From Bdellovibrio sp. ArHS (GTDB taxonomy: Bacteria; Bdellovibrionota; Bdellovibrionia; Bdellovibrionales; Bdellovibrionaceae): a stretch of DNA of 41,817 nucleotides. Positions 17,119-25,322 of the stretch are shown here, one piece after another. Position 1 is the stretch's first letter. The number at the start of each line of letters is the position of its first letter. The stretch lies in the NCBI RefSeq assembly GCF_000786105.1, contig NZ_JTEV01000034.1:1-41817 (forward strand), in the 5' to 3' direction. A program made the position numbers and the translations under genes. Under the pieces are notes generated by a model. It searched no databases. It worked only from the letters and a program-made list of their open reading frames with translations, and was not told where the DNA came from.

Positions 17119-17163
17119 TTTACACCCCAAAGCAGTGAGATTATGAATGTGGAGCATTTGCTC
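17119..17163 (+). promoter_or_regulatory. promoter and operator-like palindrome of transporter-acs operon
   Basis: TTTACA (17119-17124) and TATGAA (17142-17147) are 17 nt apart. The expected start of transcription, near 17154, falls inside the inverted repeat GAGCA-TT-TGCTC (17152-17163), a position typical of a repressor site. Confidence 0.45.
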
Positions 17164-17195
17164 TAGAGAGATTAACCTACGGAAGGGGTACGTTT

Positions 17196-18557
17196 ATGGC
17201 ATCCGTTTCACAGCCCTCGTCGGCATCGACGAATAATATCTGGAAGGTGATTAGCGCCTCAAGTGCGGGAACTCTGATCGAGTGGTATGACTTTTATATT
17301 TTCGGGTCACTTGCAACTATCATCTCCACTTTGTTTTTTCCGAAGGGCCATGAAACTGTAGCTCTTCTGAGTACGCTGGCGACATTTGCAACAGGTTTTA
17401 TTGTAAGACCTTTCGGAGCCTTGCTTTTCGGGCGTATTGGTGACGTCGTCGGGCGTAAGTACGCTTTTATGGTGACTCTTCTTATTATGGGAGGAGCGAC
17501 AACGGCGATTGGTCTTTTGCCGACCTACGAGCAGGTGGGAATGTTGGCTCCCGTGGGACTTCTAATTCTACGTCTTCTTCAAGGACTGGCACTGGGTGGA
17601 GAGTACGGTGGCGCAGCGACCTACGTGGCGGAACATAGCCCCGATGGTCAAAGAGGATTTTACACCAGCTTTATTCAGACGACGGCCACACTGGGATTGT
17701 TTATTTCGTTGGGCGTGATTCTTACCACGCGAATGTCCTTAGGCGAAGCCGCCTTTGCCGAATGGGGTTGGCGAATTCCGTTTATTCTTTCTGTCGCTTT
17801 GGTGATATTCAGCTACTTCATTCGCAAACGCATGAGTGAGTCTCCGGTTTTTCAAGAGATGAAGGCCAGCGGGAAGGCTTCGAAATCGCCTTTGCGTGAC
17901 AGCTTTTTAAATCCAGAGAATCGTCGCATGGTGATTCTTGCCTTGTTCGGAGCAACCGCAGGGCAGGGCGTGGTGTGGTACACCGGACAATTCTATGCTC
18001 TTTATTATCTGCAGACAGTTTTAAAAGTCGACTTCGTCGTAGCAAATTCCATCATTGCTGTTGCGTTGTTGCTGGGAACTCCGTTCTTCATATTTTTCGG
18101 AGCTTTGTCTGACAAAATAGGACGAAAGAAAATCATGTTGTCAGGAATGGTGATTGCGGCTTTAAGTTACTTGCCACTTTATAAGGCCATGGAGCATTTC
18201 TCCGGTTGGACACCCGAGGCGGGGTCACCTCATCCTAATGTCGTAATGTTGACGGTTCTGGTTTTTATTCAAGTTATTTTTGTGACGATGGTTTATGGTC
18301 CGATCGCGGCCTTCTTAGTGGAACTCTTCCCCACGTCTATTCGTTACACGTCGATGTCTCTTCCATACCACATCGGTAACGGTGTGTTCGGCGGCTTGGT
18401 CCCTTTTATTGGTACAGCCCTTGTGGCCACGACAGGCAATCACTTTGCGGGTCTGATTTATCCGATTGGCATTGCCCTGGTGACCGCCGTGATAGGCTTC
18501 TTTTATATCAAGGAAAAGCGGGATACGAAGTGGTTTTCTAAAGACGAGGCGGCTTAG
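17196..18557 (+). CDS. MHS-family MFS transporter (carboxylate/osmolyte:H+ symporter)
   Basis: 453 residues with twelve predicted membrane helices. The start [18 protein letters not shown] is the characteristic first helix of the metabolite:H+ symporter (MHS) branch (ShiA, ProP, KgtP-like). [12 protein letters not shown] near residue 86 and [12 protein letters not shown] near 305 are the two loop 2-3 and 8-9 MFS signatures, and [23 protein letters not shown] marks helix 4-5. It imports a small organic acid or osmolyte with protons. Acetyl-CoA synthetase begins 8 bases after its stop, so acetate or another short monocarboxylate is a reasonable but unproven substrate. Confidence 0.9.
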   Translation: MASVSQPSSASTNNIWKVISASSAGTLIEWYDFYIFGSLATIISTLFFPKGHETVALLSTLATFATGFIVRPFGALLFGRIGDVVGRKYAFMVTLLIMGGATTAIGLLPTYEQVGMLAPVGLLILRLLQGLALGGEYGGAATYVAEHSPDGQRGFYTSFIQTTATLGLFISLGVILTTRMSLGEAAFAEWGWRIPFILSVALVIFSYFIRKRMSESPVFQEMKASGKASKSPLRDSFLNPENRRMVILALFGATAGQGVVWYTGQFYALYYLQTVLKVDFVVANSIIAVALLLGTPFFIFFGALSDKIGRKKIMLSGMVIAALSYLPLYKAMEHFSGWTPEAGSPHPNVVMLTVLVFIQVIFVTMVYGPIAAFLVELFPTSIRYTSMSLPYHIGNGVFGGLVPFIGTALVATTGNHFAGLIYPIGIALVTAVIGFFYIKEKRDTKWFSKDEAA

Positions 18558-18565
18558 GGGGAGAT

Positions 18566-20530
18566 ATGAAAACATCGAATCACTTGCGTGAAGTGGTTTC
18601 TGTTCCCGCTGCATTTTCTTCAGAAGCCAACTTGAATTATGAAAAGTATCAATCCATGTATGAGCACTCCATTTCTGATCCGGAGTCTTTTTGGGCGGAG
18701 CAAGCCGAAAGCGTGGCGTGGTTTAAAAAGTGGAGACGCTTGAAAGACACCTCTTTCCATAAGCCTGTGCGAGTCAGTTGGTTTGTGGGTGGAGAACTCA
18801 ATGTGGCGTACAACTGCATTGATCATCATCTGCATAAAAATGGCAATAAAGTGGCGTTGATCTGGGAGCCCGACAATCCTCAAAAAGAAAGTATTCGGGT
18901 CACGTATCTGGAGCTTTATGACAAGGTGAATGTCTTTGCCAACACCTTGAAGAAGATGGGAGTAGAAAAAGGGGATCGTGTTGTGATCTATATGCCCATG
19001 ATTCTTGAAAGCGCTTACGCGATGCTTGCGTGCGCCCGTATCGGGGCTATTCATTCGGTTATTTTTGCGGGGTTTTCTCCTGATGCCATTTCTGATCGCA
19101 TCAATGATTGCGAAGCCCGATTCGTCATTACTGCTGATGGCGGGTATCGCGGCGGAAAAGATGTTCCCTTGAAAGATAACATGGATGTGGCTCTTCAAAA
19201 GACTCCGGGTGTTGAAAGAGTTCTGGTAGTTCAGAACTCCCAGATTGCCGTTTCGATGCAGAGTGATCGGGATCTTTGGTATCATGAGTTTTCCCGCGAC
19301 GTGGATACTTATTGTCCTCCGGAAAGAATGAATTCGGAAGATCCTCTTTTTATTCTTTACACGTCGGGATCGACGAATAAGCCCAAGGGAGTTTTACACT
19401 CCACCGGTGGTTATCTGGTCTATGCCAGCGTGACTCATCGATATGCCTTTGATTTAAAGGATGATGACGTCTATTGGTGTTCGGCGGATATTGGTTGGGT
19501 GACGGGACACAGCTACCTTCTTTATGGGCCTTTAAGTAACGGCGCGACCACGTTGATGTTTGAAGGAGTCCCCACTTATCCGACACCTTCCAGATTTTGG
19601 GAGGTCATCGACAAGCATTCAGTCACGATTTTCTATACGGCGCCAACAGCAATTCGCGCTTTGATGAAAGAAGGGGATCAACACGTTTTCCGAACTGATC
19701 GAAGTTCATTGCGACTTTTAGGATCGGTGGGGGAACCCATTAATCCGGAGGCTTGGAAGTGGTATCATCTGGTGGTTGGCGAAGGCCGTTGCCCTATTGT
19801 GGATACCTGGTGGCAAACCGAAACCGGCGGGGTTCTTATTGCGCCTTTGCCCGGAGTGTCGGGAATGAAGCCTGGCTCTGCCAGTTTGCCGTTCTTCGGG
19901 ATAAAACCCAAAATTCTGACTCCGGAGGGGAAGGAAATAGACGGTCCCGGCGAAGGCGTTCTGGTTCTTGAGGATTCGTGGCCAGGGCAGATGACGACAA
20001 TCTATGGTGCTCACGAGCGCTTTGAAGAAACCTATTTTTCGACGTATCCAGGTTACTATTTTACCGGAGATGGTTGCCGTCGTGATGCCGAGGGTGACTA
20101 TTGGATCACAGGTCGGGTGGATGATGTAATCAATGTCAGTGGGCATCGCATCGGGACAGCGGAAGTTGAAAGCGCCTTTGTTGCTCACAACGCTGTCGCA
20201 GAAGCGGCTGTTGTTGGTGTGCCTCACGATATCAAAGGGCAGGCGATTTATGCCTATGTCACTTTGAAAGAAGGGCAAGAGTACTCTGAGAAGTTACGCA
20301 AAGAACTTGTGCAATGGGTGCGCAAAGAGATCGGTGCTTTTGCTGCTCCCGAAGTGGTGCAGTGGGCTCCGAGGTTGCCGAAGACTCGATCAGGCAAAAT
20401 CATGCGGCGGATTCTACGAAAAATCGCCGAAGGAAATCTGGATGGCCTTGGAGACACTTCGACATTGGCAGACCCATCGGTTGTTGATGATTTAATACAG
20501 GAAAAGGAGGCCTTGAAAAAGGCCTCTTAG
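18566..20530 (+). CDS. acs: acetyl-CoA synthetase
   Basis: 654 residues, the usual full length. Activates acetate with ATP and CoA to acetyl-CoA through acetyl-AMP. The AMP-binding P-loop-like motif is [12 protein letters not shown], followed by [10 protein letters not shown], the hinge motif [34 protein letters not shown], and the C-terminal [10 protein letters not shown], which carries the lysine that in Acs is controlled by acetylation. GGGGGAG precedes ATG 18566. It is co-transcribed with the MHS transporter, making an uptake-and-activation unit. Confidence 0.96.
   Translation: MKTSNHLREVVSVPAAFSSEANLNYEKYQSMYEHSISDPESFWAEQAESVAWFKKWRRLKDTSFHKPVRVSWFVGGELNVAYNCIDHHLHKNGNKVALIWEPDNPQKESIRVTYLELYDKVNVFANTLKKMGVEKGDRVVIYMPMILESAYAMLACARIGAIHSVIFAGFSPDAISDRINDCEARFVITADGGYRGGKDVPLKDNMDVALQKTPGVERVLVVQNSQIAVSMQSDRDLWYHEFSRDVDTYCPPERMNSEDPLFILYTSGSTNKPKGVLHSTGGYLVYASVTHRYAFDLKDDDVYWCSADIGWVTGHSYLLYGPLSNGATTLMFEGVPTYPTPSRFWEVIDKHSVTIFYTAPTAIRALMKEGDQHVFRTDRSSLRLLGSVGEPINPEAWKWYHLVVGEGRCPIVDTWWQTETGGVLIAPLPGVSGMKPGSASLPFFGIKPKILTPEGKEIDGPGEGVLVLEDSWPGQMTTIYGAHERFEETYFSTYPGYYFTGDGCRRDAEGDYWITGRVDDVINVSGHRIGTAEVESAFVAHNAVAEAAVVGVPHDIKGQAIYAYVTLKEGQEYSEKLRKELVQWVRKEIGAFAAPEVVQWAPRLPKTRSGKIMRRILRKIAEGNLDGLGDTSTLADPSVVDDLIQEKEALKKAS
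20507..20526 (+). terminator. stem-loop at end of acs, weak terminator or stabiliser
   Basis: GAGGCCTT (20507-20514) pairs with AAGGCCTC (20519-20526) around a GAAA tetraloop. It lies inside the last codons of acs and is not followed by a T run, so efficient intrinsic termination is doubtful. Confidence 0.35.
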
Positions 20531-20634
20531 ATGGATCTTCCTTTCATTCATAAAAGCGAAGACTTTGTTAGCAATTATCTATTATCTGAATGAAGTGAAC
20601 TTTGCTAATTTGGTTTGGAAGAAAGAGAGGTCTT

Positions 20635-20880
20635 ATGAAATGCCCGCACTGCAAAGATAAAGATCTGGTCATGAGCGAGAGAAAAGGTGTCGAAATCGAC
20701 TACTGTCCCGAATGCCGAGGCATCTGGCTGGACAAAGGCGAGTTGGATAAAATTTTAGACAGATCCCAGGAAGAAGAAAAGCGTTCACAAGCTTCACAAG
20801 AGGTCTATGTGCCTTCAAATCCGTACGGACACAAAGCGTACAAGAAAAGAAAATCCTTCTTTGAAGAGCTTTTTGACTAG
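20635..20880 (+). CDS. TFIIB-type zinc-ribbon protein (COG3809-like)
   Basis: 81 residues. Two zinc-ligand pairs, CPHC at 3-6 and CPEC near 26-29, frame the sequence MKCPHCKDKDLVMSERKGVEIDYCPECRGIWLDKGELDKIL, typical of the small zf-TFIIB proteins found widely in bacteria. The C-terminus is basic and ends KSFFEELFD. ATG 20635 follows GAGAGG. The function of this family is not known; nucleic-acid binding is presumed. A strong terminator follows and the island begins just after it. Confidence 0.88.
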   Translation: MKCPHCKDKDLVMSERKGVEIDYCPECRGIWLDKGELDKILDRSQEEEKRSQASQEVYVPSNPYGHKAYKKRKSFFEELFD

Positions 20881-20942
20881 AACGTTGTCTAGCGAAGGGG
20901 CTGGGTCGTATTATCGAAAGACCACTTCAAAGTCCCAAAACG

Positions 20943-20983
20943 AAAAAAGCCGACTGACATCTGTGATGGCACTCGGCTTTTTT
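20943..20983. terminator. intrinsic terminator, last backbone feature before the island
   Basis: AAAAAAGCCGA (20943-20953) pairs with TCGGCTTTTTT (20973-20983) around a 19-nt loop. It terminates the zinc-ribbon gene and may work in both directions. Confidence 0.85.
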
Positions 20984-21001
20984 AAAAATTGGTCGCCATA
21001 G

Positions 21002-21024
21002 CTTAACTCTAAACGCACTCGTCC
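21002..21024 (+). repeat. left direct repeat of the island
   Basis: The sequence starts CTTAACTCTAAACG and runs to 21024. It differs from the copy at 31092-31114 at two positions only. It lies 20 bases after the backbone terminator and directly before the first recombinase-like gene. A reading frame through both copies gives LTLN(A/E)LV, so derivation from a coding sequence is possible. Confidence 0.65.
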
Positions 21025-21026
21025 AA

Positions 21027-21491
21027 GTGCATGAAATCATTGAGAAACAGTTCAATAAAAAGGCCGACATTTCAGCCGAAATTGCCCAACTTTATGAAAA
21101 TGGCTTGTCCCTCCGCGATATAGGCAAAGAGTTGAATCTTTCAAAAACCAAAGTAAGAACCGAGTTGCAGAAGGCCGGTGTGGAACTGCGCCCTAAAGAT
21201 CCGACCCCGAAAGAGGTTGCTCGCTGGCGCATTCGGAAGACAAAAGCGCCGCCACCTTTTGGTTATTGTTACTTCCAGGGTGACCTTGTGAAGAACCCCA
21301 TCGAGTACGACGTCTTACTTAAGATCCATCGCCAATGGAAACAGGGCGTGGATGCCAATGAAATAACCCGTTACTTAAATGCGAAGAAGCTCAAGCCTCG
21401 TAAGGCCAAGGCTTGGCATAACAAGGCGGTTAAAAAGATCGTGGCAAGGTTTGAATCAAAGAAAATTGTCATTAAAGGAGAACATATATGA
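21027..21491 (+). CDS. HTH + Recombinase-domain protein lacking a resolvase catalytic domain (left)
   Basis: 154 residues as opened by GTG 21027. Residues about 15-50 form a helix-turn-helix (AEIAQLYENGLSLRDIGKELNLSKTKVRTEL). From about 74 the sequence PPPFGYCYFQGDLVKNPIEY...GVDANEITRYLNAKKLKPR...WHNKAVKKIV follows the 'Recombinase' domain (PF07508-like) of large serine recombinases. The N-terminal resolvase domain with the catalytic Ser is absent. No ribosome site is visible and the frame is open upstream through the direct repeat, so the true start is uncertain and the gene may be truncated there. It is paralogous to the protein at 30634-31044. It may bind the element ends or be a relic. 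Confidence 0.6.
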   Translation: MHEIIEKQFNKKADISAEIAQLYENGLSLRDIGKELNLSKTKVRTELQKAGVELRPKDPTPKEVARWRIRKTKAPPPFGYCYFQGDLVKNPIEYDVLLKIHRQWKQGVDANEITRYLNAKKLKPRKAKAWHNKAVKKIVARFESKKIVIKGEHI

Positions 21492-21697
21492 ACCTATCTG
21501 GGCTAATTTTTTGGAGCGCGACAGTCATTGCGGGGCTTACGGGGATGTACAACATGGAGGGCATTCAAAGAGCCATTTGGCGGGCTCAAGCGAGGATTCT
21601 CTATGAATCACGCACAGAGACGTGGGGATCACCGAGATTCCTTGAAATAAAGCTTCAAGATAATGGAAAGACGAATTCTAAGTCGCTGAAGCGCTAG
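21488..21697 (+). CDS. small membrane protein coupled to the recombinase-like gene
   Basis: 69 residues, start overlapping the previous stop (ATGA) with AAGGAG seven bases upstream. Residues 3-22 (LSGLIFWSATVIAGLTGMYNM) make one membrane helix; the rest is basic. No family is recognised. The overlap and good ribosome site make it a credible gene rather than noise. Confidence 0.5.
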   Translation: MNLSGLIFWSATVIAGLTGMYNMEGIQRAIWRAQARILYESRTETWGSPRFLEIKLQDNGKTNSKSLKR

Positions 21698-21731
21698 TTG
21701 CCGGAGTTGGTTAAAGAACCTGTGAAATTGG

Positions 21732-21814
21732 CCATGGAAGCAAGAAATATGAGTATTTCCATGGTGAAAACTTGACGAAATGCAAATCAGACTCAAGTTT
21801 TAATTTCTGAGTCT
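21732..21814 (+). promoter_or_regulatory. two inverted repeats ahead of the CBASS operon
   Basis: CCATGGAA (21732-21739) and TTCCATGG (21757-21764) are perfect arms 17 nt apart. AGACTCA (21789-21795) and TGAGTCT (21808-21814) are perfect arms 12 nt apart. TTGACG lies between the two at about 21772. They could be operators or RNA hairpins in the leader; neither is followed by a T run. The operon's start codon is at 21872. Confidence 0.4.
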
Positions 21815-21871
21815 TCTGGAATGGGTTCGAAGGGCTCAAGTGTGTGTCTTTTTAGATTAGCCGGAGGGAAA

Positions 21872-22816
21872 ATGGCAGAATCGACTTGGTCAGGCGCATT
21901 TGGCAGCCTTTTTGAAAATAGAAGTTCGACAGATAAACTGGAGCAAAAATTAAGAAAATGGGCTCAGTCCCCAAGTGAATCGGAAATAGAGAAATGTGAT
22001 CGCGCTGTCCGTATGATTAAAGCAGCGATTGATGCAGACGAAAAACTGTCCAAGATGGACATTTCTGTTTTTGCCAAAGGCTCTTATGCAAACCGGACCA
22101 ATATTCCTTCAGACAGCGACGTTGATGTCGTAGTTCGTTTAAATACTCTTTATTACAATATTTATCCAGAGGGCACCACGCCTCAAACCTTCGGATTTGT
22201 CACAGCCACATACATTTACGAGCATTTTAAGGCAGATATCGCTGCAGCAATTGTTAACTATTTTGGCTCTGGTCAAGTTACTATTGGCAATAAGGCGATC
22301 CAAGTACATGCAAATACGGTCAGGGTAGATGCTGACGTAGTTCCTCACGCTGTTCATCGACATTACCATGCTGATTTTAGTTATCATGAAGGCGTAGCCT
22401 TAAAATCGAAAGATGGGCAGGTTATCTATAACTGGCCCAAACAAGACTATGATAATGGTGTGAAAAAAAATGAGACTACAGGAAAACGCTATAAAGCGAT
22501 CACGCGAATTTTTAAGAACCTTCGCTGTGAAATGAAAGAACAAGGTTATGATTCAGCAGATTCTGCTGCATCTTATCTTTTGGCCTGTCTTGCGTACAAT
22601 ATTCCAGACTATATCTACGATGACGAATCATATGTCAAAATGACAGAAGACTGTTTGATTTTCTTGGTCCAACAAACTTCTGATCTGAACACTGTTGCCC
22701 ATTGGAATGAAGTGAATGAACGAAAGAAGCTTTTTGGTTCGCATCAAGGATGGAAGTTCGATGAGGTTCACACGTTTATTTGTGATGCTTACCGGTACTT
22801 TCAAGGACTTAAGTGA
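21872..22816 (+). CDS. CBASS CD-NTase (cGAS/DncV-like nucleotidyltransferase)
   Basis: 314 residues. The nucleotidyltransferase core shows GS at 70-71 in FAKGSYANRTNIPSDSD, the metal-binding D83-x-D85 of SDVDVVV, and a third acidic position in VRVDADVVPH (Asp 153 or 155). A helical C-terminal half (...RIFKNLRCEMKEQG...SYLLACLAYNIPD) is typical of CD-NTases. On phage infection such enzymes make a cyclic oligonucleotide that switches on a neighbouring effector. Clade (CdnB, CdnE or other) and product cannot be told from the sequence by eye. CCGGAGGG precedes ATG 21872. The stop overlaps the start of the effector gene. Confidence 0.88.
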   Translation: MAESTWSGAFGSLFENRSSTDKLEQKLRKWAQSPSESEIEKCDRAVRMIKAAIDADEKLSKMDISVFAKGSYANRTNIPSDSDVDVVVRLNTLYYNIYPEGTTPQTFGFVTATYIYEHFKADIAAAIVNYFGSGQVTIGNKAIQVHANTVRVDADVVPHAVHRHYHADFSYHEGVALKSKDGQVIYNWPKQDYDNGVKKNETTGKRYKAITRIFKNLRCEMKEQGYDSADSAASYLLACLAYNIPDYIYDDESYVKMTEDCLIFLVQQTSDLNTVAHWNEVNERKKLFGSHQGWKFDEVHTFICDAYRYFQGLK

Positions 22817-23397
22817 TGAAATCTCAGATGGACGTAAAAGTCACCGCGGGTCTTGCCATTATTATTTTTGGATTAATGGCAGTGTTTAAGGGTTCCGATT
22901 TTTCAAAAGATCTTGTGTCCTTAATTTCAAGCGCAATTTCTTGGACTGTAATTGTAAGGCTACTTTTCGTGAAATGGGCTTGGAAGTGGAAGCTGTTCAA
23001 AATATTAGAAAGGCTTCACAAAGTTCCTAATCTCGAGGGGAAGTGGAAAGGCCAGTTCAATTCAACTGGCAATTCTAATACTCCGAGTGATCGTTTGAAT
23101 GGAAAGGTTGAAGTCGAAATTTGTCAGCCGGATATTCATACCATCAAAGTAGTGCGAAAATCGGATGAGTCTACGAGTCGTTCGTTTGGGGAAATGTTTG
23201 AAGTATCGGACGATGGCCTCATTCACTTTACCTACTCGTATGTAAGTGAGCCCAAGGCTACTGTTCGTGATCGAAGTCCTATCAGTTATGGAACCGTAAG
23301 ACTTGTCTTGAGTCGGACTCCAGCTCTTGCTCTGGAGGGTAACTATTGGACTGATCAGAAGACAACAGGAACTTACAACCTAAAGAAGACTAAATGA
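22816..23397 (+). CDS. cap15: Cap15-type CBASS effector (2TM + beta-barrel)
   Basis: 193 residues. Two membrane helices at about 8-26 (VTAGLAIIIFGLMAVF) and 33-52 (LVSLISSAISWTVIVRLLFV) are followed by a basic linker and a strand-rich domain that opens PNLEGKWKGQF, the hallmark of the S-2TMbeta/Cap15 family. In that family the beta barrel binds the cyclic nucleotide and the membrane part then oligomerises and disrupts the inner membrane, killing the infected cell. Start at ATG 22816 overlaps the CD-NTase stop (TGATG), so the pair is translationally coupled. The identification is from motif, topology and context. Confidence 0.82.
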   Translation: MKSQMDVKVTAGLAIIIFGLMAVFKGSDFSKDLVSLISSAISWTVIVRLLFVKWAWKWKLFKILERLHKVPNLEGKWKGQFNSTGNSNTPSDRLNGKVEVEICQPDIHTIKVVRKSDESTSRSFGEMFEVSDDGLIHFTYSYVSEPKATVRDRSPISYGTVRLVLSRTPALALEGNYWTDQKTTGTYNLKKTK

Positions 23398-24122
23398 TCG
23401 CATGTCCGTTGTGCCTAAAGCAGGTCCCGCATTTAAAAACAAATAGCCACATCTTACCTCGGTGGATGCTTGCAGCCATCAAGCAAAATGGAAAGCTTAT
23501 TAAAGTTGATGTTAAGAATAAGGTCGTGGTGCGTGCGCAGTCAGATACAGTGGCCGATATCGTGTGCGAGGATTGTGAAGGCCTTTTTACTGAATGTGAT
23601 ACGTTCGCTGACCAATTCTTTAAATACAAAAAATTTCAGTTGCCGGATATGGTGGTACAAAGTGGAAATGAGAAAGTAACTCTCGAGGTTCACAAAGAAG
23701 AGGCAAAGCCTTTGCTCATTCGCTTCGTTGCGAGTGTCATGATTCGGCAGCATTTATATCAGGTTCAAAATGGCGATTTATCACCTTCATCGTATTTCGA
23801 GCGGCTTCGAGAGAACTTTGTTAACAAAATTTCGTTAGATGATTTGAAGATTCAAATTGCGAAGCATGTAGAGCTTCCAAATTTGCATTCATACAGAGCA
23901 ATTTCTGAAAGTTCATCAGACTCTTTTGAGCTGACTACATTTGGTTATCGGTCGACTCTCTATTTCGGACACGTTCCTGCTGAATATCTTGTGATAACGG
24001 AATATCCGGAAATCTTGATAACGCTGATTCTGGGGAAGGACAATGCTCTTCACCAGAATCTCGGTCAGTTTGCCTCGGAGAATCCAGTTCAAAATGGTCA
24101 AAGAAAGCCGGAAAAGTCCTAG
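23394..24122 (+). CDS. Cys4 HNH-like protein, third gene of the CBASS operon
   Basis: 242 residues. A CxxC pair at 4-7 (CPLC) and another at 58-61 (CEDC) flank SHILPRW with His 19; this is the layout of treble-clef HNH-type zinc proteins in which the 'SHI/EHI-P' His is the candidate catalytic residue. The remaining 180 residues are alpha/beta without a recognised domain. The start overlaps the cap15 stop (ATGA), so it belongs to the same message. Type I CBASS normally needs only the synthase and effector, so this gene could be an accessory nuclease, a regulator or a separate defence gene. Assignment as a nuclease is inference. Confidence 0.6.
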   Translation: MIACPLCLKQVPHLKTNSHILPRWMLAAIKQNGKLIKVDVKNKVVVRAQSDTVADIVCEDCEGLFTECDTFADQFFKYKKFQLPDMVVQSGNEKVTLEVHKEEAKPLLIRFVASVMIRQHLYQVQNGDLSPSSYFERLRENFVNKISLDDLKIQIAKHVELPNLHSYRAISESSSDSFELTTFGYRSTLYFGHVPAEYLVITEYPEILITLILGKDNALHQNLGQFASENPVQNGQRKPEKS

Positions 24123-24155
24123 TTCTTATTAAATCTAAGCTTTTTATGTTTTAGG

Positions 24156-24980
24156 TTAACTTGCTTTGGATATCTTGAGAATTCGGATTCCTCCGCGTAG
24201 AACAATGATAGCAATGATAAGTCCCACGATTAGATCGGGCCAGTTAGATTGGAACGTCCAAACAAGAGCGCCAGCTATTATTACCCCTAAATTTGCAATG
24301 ACATCATTGGTAGAGAAGATCCAGCTCGCCTTCATATGCACTTCTCCGTCGCGGTGTTTTGAAAGCAACCAAAGACAAATAGTATTCGCGACCAGAGCTA
24401 TCGCGGCTACACACATCATCAAATATTCTTCGGGCTCGCTTCCAAAAATAAGTCTTCGTGAGACCTCCACTAGCGCACCGACCGCAAGAAGAATTTGAAG
24501 ATACCCACTTAGATGAGCAGCTTTCTTCTTTAATTGAATTGTCTTTCCCACGGCATAAAGACTTAATCCATAGACCGCGGCATCGGCGAACATATCTAAA
24601 GAATCTGCGATCAAGCCTGTCGATTGAGCGTAGAGTCCTATTGAAAGTTCAACAATGAACATGATGGCATTAATTGCCAGAAGTTGTCGCAAGACTCTCG
24701 ATTCGTAAGCTGTCGAGGTGTCGTGCTTTTCTTTTGGGATAAGTAAGGCTTCTTCCATTTCCGAAAGTTCCCTTGAATTGGAAATCTTCGCTCCAAACCC
24801 CAAAGGCTCTAAAGCCTCTAAAAGTTTACTTGAGTCGCCCTCATGCGCAACAGTGAGCTGTCGACTTTTGAGGTTGAAGTCTAAATTCATAACAGCTTCA
24901 TTTCCATCAAGCGCCATGCGAATAATTTTTTCCTCAGATGGGCAATCCATCCGAGGAATATCAAAGACTGTTTGTTTCAA
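24156..24980 (-). CDS. cation diffusion facilitator with N-terminal HMA-like domain
   Basis: 274 residues. Residues 1-70 resemble a heavy-metal-associated domain (FDIPRMDCPSEEKIIRMAL...LEPLGFGA) with a single Cys instead of CxxC. Six membrane helices follow. Helix 2 carries DxxxD (IADSLDMFADA) as in FieF/MntE-type CDFs; helix 5 has WIFSTND where the usual HxxxD His is replaced. It should export divalent metal ions with proton exchange. It follows the Cys-rich periplasmic gene by 11 bases on the same strand and shares the divergent regulatory region with the ArsR operon. Confidence 0.85.
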   Translation of the reverse strand: MKQTVFDIPRMDCPSEEKIIRMALDGNEAVMNLDFNLKSRQLTVAHEGDSSKLLEALEPLGFGAKISNSRELSEMEEALLIPKEKHDTSTAYESRVLRQLLAINAIMFIVELSIGLYAQSTGLIADSLDMFADAAVYGLSLYAVGKTIQLKKKAAHLSGYLQILLAVGALVEVSRRLIFGSEPEEYLMMCVAAIALVANTICLWLLSKHRDGEVHMKASWIFSTNDVIANLGVIIAGALVWTFQSNWPDLIVGLIIAIIVLRGGIRILKISKAS

Positions 24981-24991
24981 CGTGATTCTCC

Positions 24992-25246
24992 CTAGTGGGT
25001 CTCTGCGCCTTCGCCTTTTTCTTTAGCTTGTGCAGCCTCATATTTCTCATTTACTTCCCAGCATTGAGATTTTCTGAAATCTTTATTGAGTCTGCCTTTC
25101 TTCTCGGCGCATTTGTGGGCCTCTTCATTATTTGTTGCTTTAGGGCAAGCCTTCTTGCAAGCAGCGACGACGTCAGCACTTTCCTGAGCGTAAGATGAAA
25201 GTGAAATGAGAAGAGATAGAGATGTTAATATAAGTTTAGCTTTCAA
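24992..25246 (-). CDS. small Cys-rich periplasmic protein of the metal module
   Basis: 84 residues from a TTG start that has AGGAG seven bases upstream; an ATG at 25273 in the same frame lacks such a site. A signal peptide (to SSYA-Q) precedes a mature part of about 60 residues with four Cys (ACKKAC, HKC, SQC) and many Lys/Glu. It may bind metal ions in the periplasm before export; this is inferred from Cys content and position between a metal exporter and a metal regulator. No family is recognised. Confidence 0.65.
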   Translation of the reverse strand: MKAKLILTSLSLLISLSSYAQESADVVAACKKACPKATNNEEAHKCAEKKGRLNKDFRKSQCWEVNEKYEAAQAKEKGEGAETH

Positions 25247-25287
25247 AATGAGACTCCTTTTTTTGGTTTTCATTAAGGTTCGGTTTC

Positions 25288-25322
25288 TTGACTTTTTACC
25301 ACACTTGCATAATGGTGCAAGT
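25288..25322. promoter_or_regulatory. divergent promoter with ArsR-type operator
   Basis: TTGACT (25288-25293) and TAATGG (25310-25315), spacer 16, form the promoter of the arsR-type gene. The perfect inverted repeat ACTTGCA-N6-TGCAAGT (25303-25322) covers the -10 and ends at the base before ATG 25323. On the other strand TTGCAC within the same repeat can serve as -35 for the Cys-rich/CDF genes, with TAAAAA 16 nt on. One bound dimer could therefore shut both directions. Confidence 0.65.

Noticed and set aside
17151-17163. Sigma-54 promoter
   Set aside because: GG and GC are only seven bases apart instead of ten; the element is a palindrome.
20985-21001. Copy of the tRNA-Pro 3' end at the left island boundary
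   Set aside because: Only TGGTCG and surrounding A bases match; the tRNA stem sequence is not repeated, so it cannot be called an attachment duplicate.
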